A stretch of DNA of 8,105 bases, taken from NCBI GenBank assembly GCA_013002105.1, contig JABDKS010000219.1, forward strand, positions 1-8,105, in the 5' to 3' direction. Shown in pieces: positions 6,196 through 8,105 of the stretch. Both the position numbers and the translations under genes were made by a program. The notes beneath the pieces are model-generated. The model was not told the origin of the DNA. It did not search any database and saw only the letters and a program-made list of their open reading frames with translations. This stretch comes from Pirellulaceae bacterium (GTDB lineage Bacteria > Planctomycetota > Planctomycetia > Pirellulales > Pirellulaceae). The stretch's first letter is position 1, and the number at the start of each line of letters is the position of its first letter.

Positions 6196-8105
6196 CTAAT
6201 TCTGAGTGGTTACGTCGGGACTGTCGAGTTGGTTCGCGAGCAGATCGCTGGCGGCAGCCGTACTTGGGCCCTTTTCGACGACCGGACCAGTCATCTGGAC
6301 CCGATAAAGCATCTGGCGTGTCAGCGATCGTTCGATATTACCACCCAGTTGAGCCAAATGGGCCGCGGTATGTGCCAATTTGCGAGCTTGCTCCCCGTCG
6401 CCACGCGCCGCGGCAATGGCCGACCGCTGAGCGGCGATCCATTGATTCGACGGGCTCCAAGTCCCGGCTTGAGTCAGCAGATCAGAGGCCGCCGACAGAT
6501 CGGCCGGATTTCCCCATCGCTGGTAAACATGCAAATGCTGTAGAGCCGCGAGTCGATAAACCGCTGGATCTTCGCCCGATCGTCGCAAAAGCTCTGCAAT
6601 TTGCGATTCCCAGCGTTGTCGGATCGATGTCGAATCCTGGGTCAGAATCAATTCCCAATGCGTCATCTCCGACTGCAACAACACGGCATCGACCGCCCAC
6701 GAATCAGCCGCGACAGCTCGTTGCATGGCTTGGTCCATCGCCGAGCGTCGACGTTGCTGCTGCGCAACTTGGACCAGATTCAGCTCGCGCTCAGCCGCCT
6801 GGACGGGTCGTAACGACATCCAATTCAATAATCCCAGCAAACCCACGCCGGCGACGACCACGGCGATGTTGGCTCGCGCGTTTCGAGAATTCGACGTCGG
6901 CACCGACCGAGACGTGTCGTTGGCCCGCGTCAACATCGCTGCGAAAACCCAGACGAAAATTGCAACGCCCGGAACAGTCCACCCGCCAGCTGCAAAGAGA
7001 TGCAGCAACAACGATCCGAGTGCAACGGTCGCAATCAAGTCGATCGCAGACGAATGACAGCGAGCTAAGGCGGGCCAGACGAAATAGGCTGCCGCGATGG
7101 CCAACGGAATCACGAACAGATGCGCTTCGATATCGGGAGTTCGACCAGCGGCGGCACCGATCAACCAGATCATGATCAGCGTTAAGCCGCTGCCAAGCCA
7201 AACCCACTTGGCCGTCTCGTTGACGGTTGCGTGTCGCGGTTGGCCACCGGTGGGGCCGATCACAACCATTCGCTGGTAGGCGAAGTAACCGGACAGGACC
7301 AGCAACATCAACAGCAGGCCAAGTCCGACAAAGCCGCCCGATGCGAGTGTCTCGAACAGGAAATTGTGCGGGTCGGCAATCTGTTCGTTCGCACTCGGTT
7401 CGCGATACCGCTCGTACATCGCTTGGAAATTGCCCGGTCCCGAGCCAAAAAAAGGATGGTCGGCCGCTATCTTGAACGTCGATCGCCAGTACTGAAAACG
7501 AAATGCGATCGATGCCGGCGCTTGTGAAAACCATTCTTGATTGCCCACTGCGGCAATCAATGCCCCCACGGATAAACCCGACACGAACAACCCAGCCATC
7601 CCGGTCATCAAAAGTCGCAGTTTGGATCGACGATCTGCGGTCGCACGACCGATCTTCGCGGATTCGTCTGAGTCATCTGTATCGTCTGAGACATTTGGCT
7701 CAACAGGATCACTTGGTAACAGCGCCGCGGCCACGGTCAGCACGACGCAGCCTAACAGACAGGCCGCCATTGCGGACCTACTGCGTGCCGCCCAGAGCGC
7801 CCCCAGACCGAGCAATAACGCGACACCAATCGCAACGCGCTCGGACGTCGACAACTTTGTCCATCGCGTCCGCAGAACGCCAAACCCGATGACGCAGCCA
7901 ACCACCAGAACCGCGGCCAGCGAATTGGCCAACGCGAACGTGCCCGTCGGCCCGCCGTCAAACAGTCGGTTCTCGAAAACCATTCGCTCTGCAGAACCAG
8001 GGGGTGCGTCAATCCCGGCCATCCGTAACAAGCGATCGGGATTGCTCGTGTATTCGGCGCGATTGGCCGGCAAACTGATCCACTGTTGGTGCAGACCATG
8101 CACCG
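6196..8105 (-). CDS. O-antigen ligase/Wzy-family membrane protein with C-terminal helical repeat region (5' partial)
   Basis: At least 635 residues are visible and the frame stays open to the window edge. The in-frame GTG at 8101-8103 is probably not the true start, because members of this family have several membrane helices before the point where this sequence begins. Counting from that codon, GTFALANSLA (54-63) matches the family's GTFxNPNxxA region, RSRSA lies at 107-111, HPFFGSGPGNF at 216-226 and DPHNFLFETLASGG at 244-257. The last two are hallmarks of the Wzy_C/O-antigen ligase domain. About eight hydrophobic helices are visible. An acidic Asp/Ser loop lies near 139-148. Residues about 435-605 are soluble Ala/Gln/Leu-rich helices resembling TPRs. 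Such proteins polymerise or ligate undecaprenyl-linked glycans at the periplasmic face. Ligase and polymerase cannot be told apart from sequence alone. Confidence 0.85.
   Translation of the reverse strand, partial: VHGLHQQWISLPANRAEYTSNPDRLLRMAGIDAPPGSAERMVFENRLFDGGPTGTFALANSLAAVLVVGCVIGFGVLRTRWTKLSTSERVAIGVALLLGLGALWAARSRSAMAACLLGCVVLTVAAALLPSDPVEPNVSDDTDDSDESAKIGRATADRRSKLRLLMTGMAGLFVSGLSVGALIAAVGNQEWFSQAPASIAFRFQYWRSTFKIAADHPFFGSGPGNFQAMYERYREPSANEQIADPHNFLFETLASGGFVGLGLLLMLLVLSGYFAYQRMVVIGPTGGQPRHATVNETAKWVWLGSGLTLIMIWLIGAAAGRTPDIEAHLFVIPLAIAAAYFVWPALARCHSSAIDLIATVALGSLLLHLFAAGGWTVPGVAIFVWVFAAMLTRANDTSRSVPTSNSRNARANIAVVVAGVGLLGLLNWMSLRPVQAAERELNLVQVAQQQRRRSAMDQAMQRAVAADSWAVDAVLLQSEMTHWELILTQDSTSIRQRWESQIAELLRRSGEDPAVYRLAALQHLHVYQRWGNPADLSAASDLLTQAGTWSPSNQWIAAQRSAIAAARGDGEQARKLAHTAAHLAQLGGNIERSLTRQMLYRVQMTGPVVEKGPSTAAASDLLANQLDSPDVTTQN

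Noticed and set aside
6264..7175. Open frame of 303 codons on the plus strand, antisense to the O-antigen-ligase-like gene
   Set aside because: Its Arg/Pro/Ser-rich, low-complexity product is typical of a shadow frame in GC-rich DNA, and the minus-strand frame has clear family motifs.
6791..7534. Minus-strand open frame of 247 codons within the O-antigen-ligase-like gene
   Set aside because: It lies in another frame of the same strand, has an Arg-rich composition and no membrane helices, and is fully covered by the real gene.

Overview
The window looks like chromosomal DNA of a planctomycete, most likely a Rhodopirellula-like member of the Pirellulaceae. This is an inference from the gene families (DUF1573 protein, PCGC-motif/tetrahaem fusion lipoprotein, octahaem cytochrome, O-antigen-ligase-like protein), the moderate GC content, scarce Shine-Dalgarno sequences and a GTG start. 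No rRNA or other taxonomic marker is present.

Layout. Positions 1-206 are a leader with a candidate sigma70-type promoter and an imperfect hairpin. Positions 207-2282 (+) encode a membrane-anchored octahaem c-type cytochrome with a helical, HEAT-like tail. Positions 2283-2588 are a convergent intergenic region holding a near-perfect 24-bp inverted repeat and a decayed second copy of half of it. Three genes then run on the minus strand. Read in the direction of transcription they are: an O-antigen ligase/Wzy-like membrane protein (6196-8105, 5' end outside the window), a membrane-anchored DUF1573 protein (4843-6096), and a lipoprotein-like fusion of a degenerate metallophosphoesterase-fold domain to a tetrahaem cytochrome (2589-4751). 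The gaps between them are 99 and 91 bp, so an operon is possible but not shown.

How they may work together. The two cytochromes carry 12 CXXCH haem sites in about 4.5 kb, face each other tail to tail, and share the CHGPG-type haem motif of cytochrome c554-like domains. Both should act outside the cytoplasmic membrane, so a shared extracytoplasmic electron-transfer role is a reasonable guess. No catalytic activity can be assigned to either. The O-antigen-ligase-like and DUF1573 genes point to the cell envelope, and their link to the cytochromes is positional only.

I see no CRISPR array, tRNA, rRNA, insertion sequence or defence system. The most interesting items are the fusion protein with apparently lost metal ligands and the palindromic intergenic repeat, which looks like a dispersed REP-type family.
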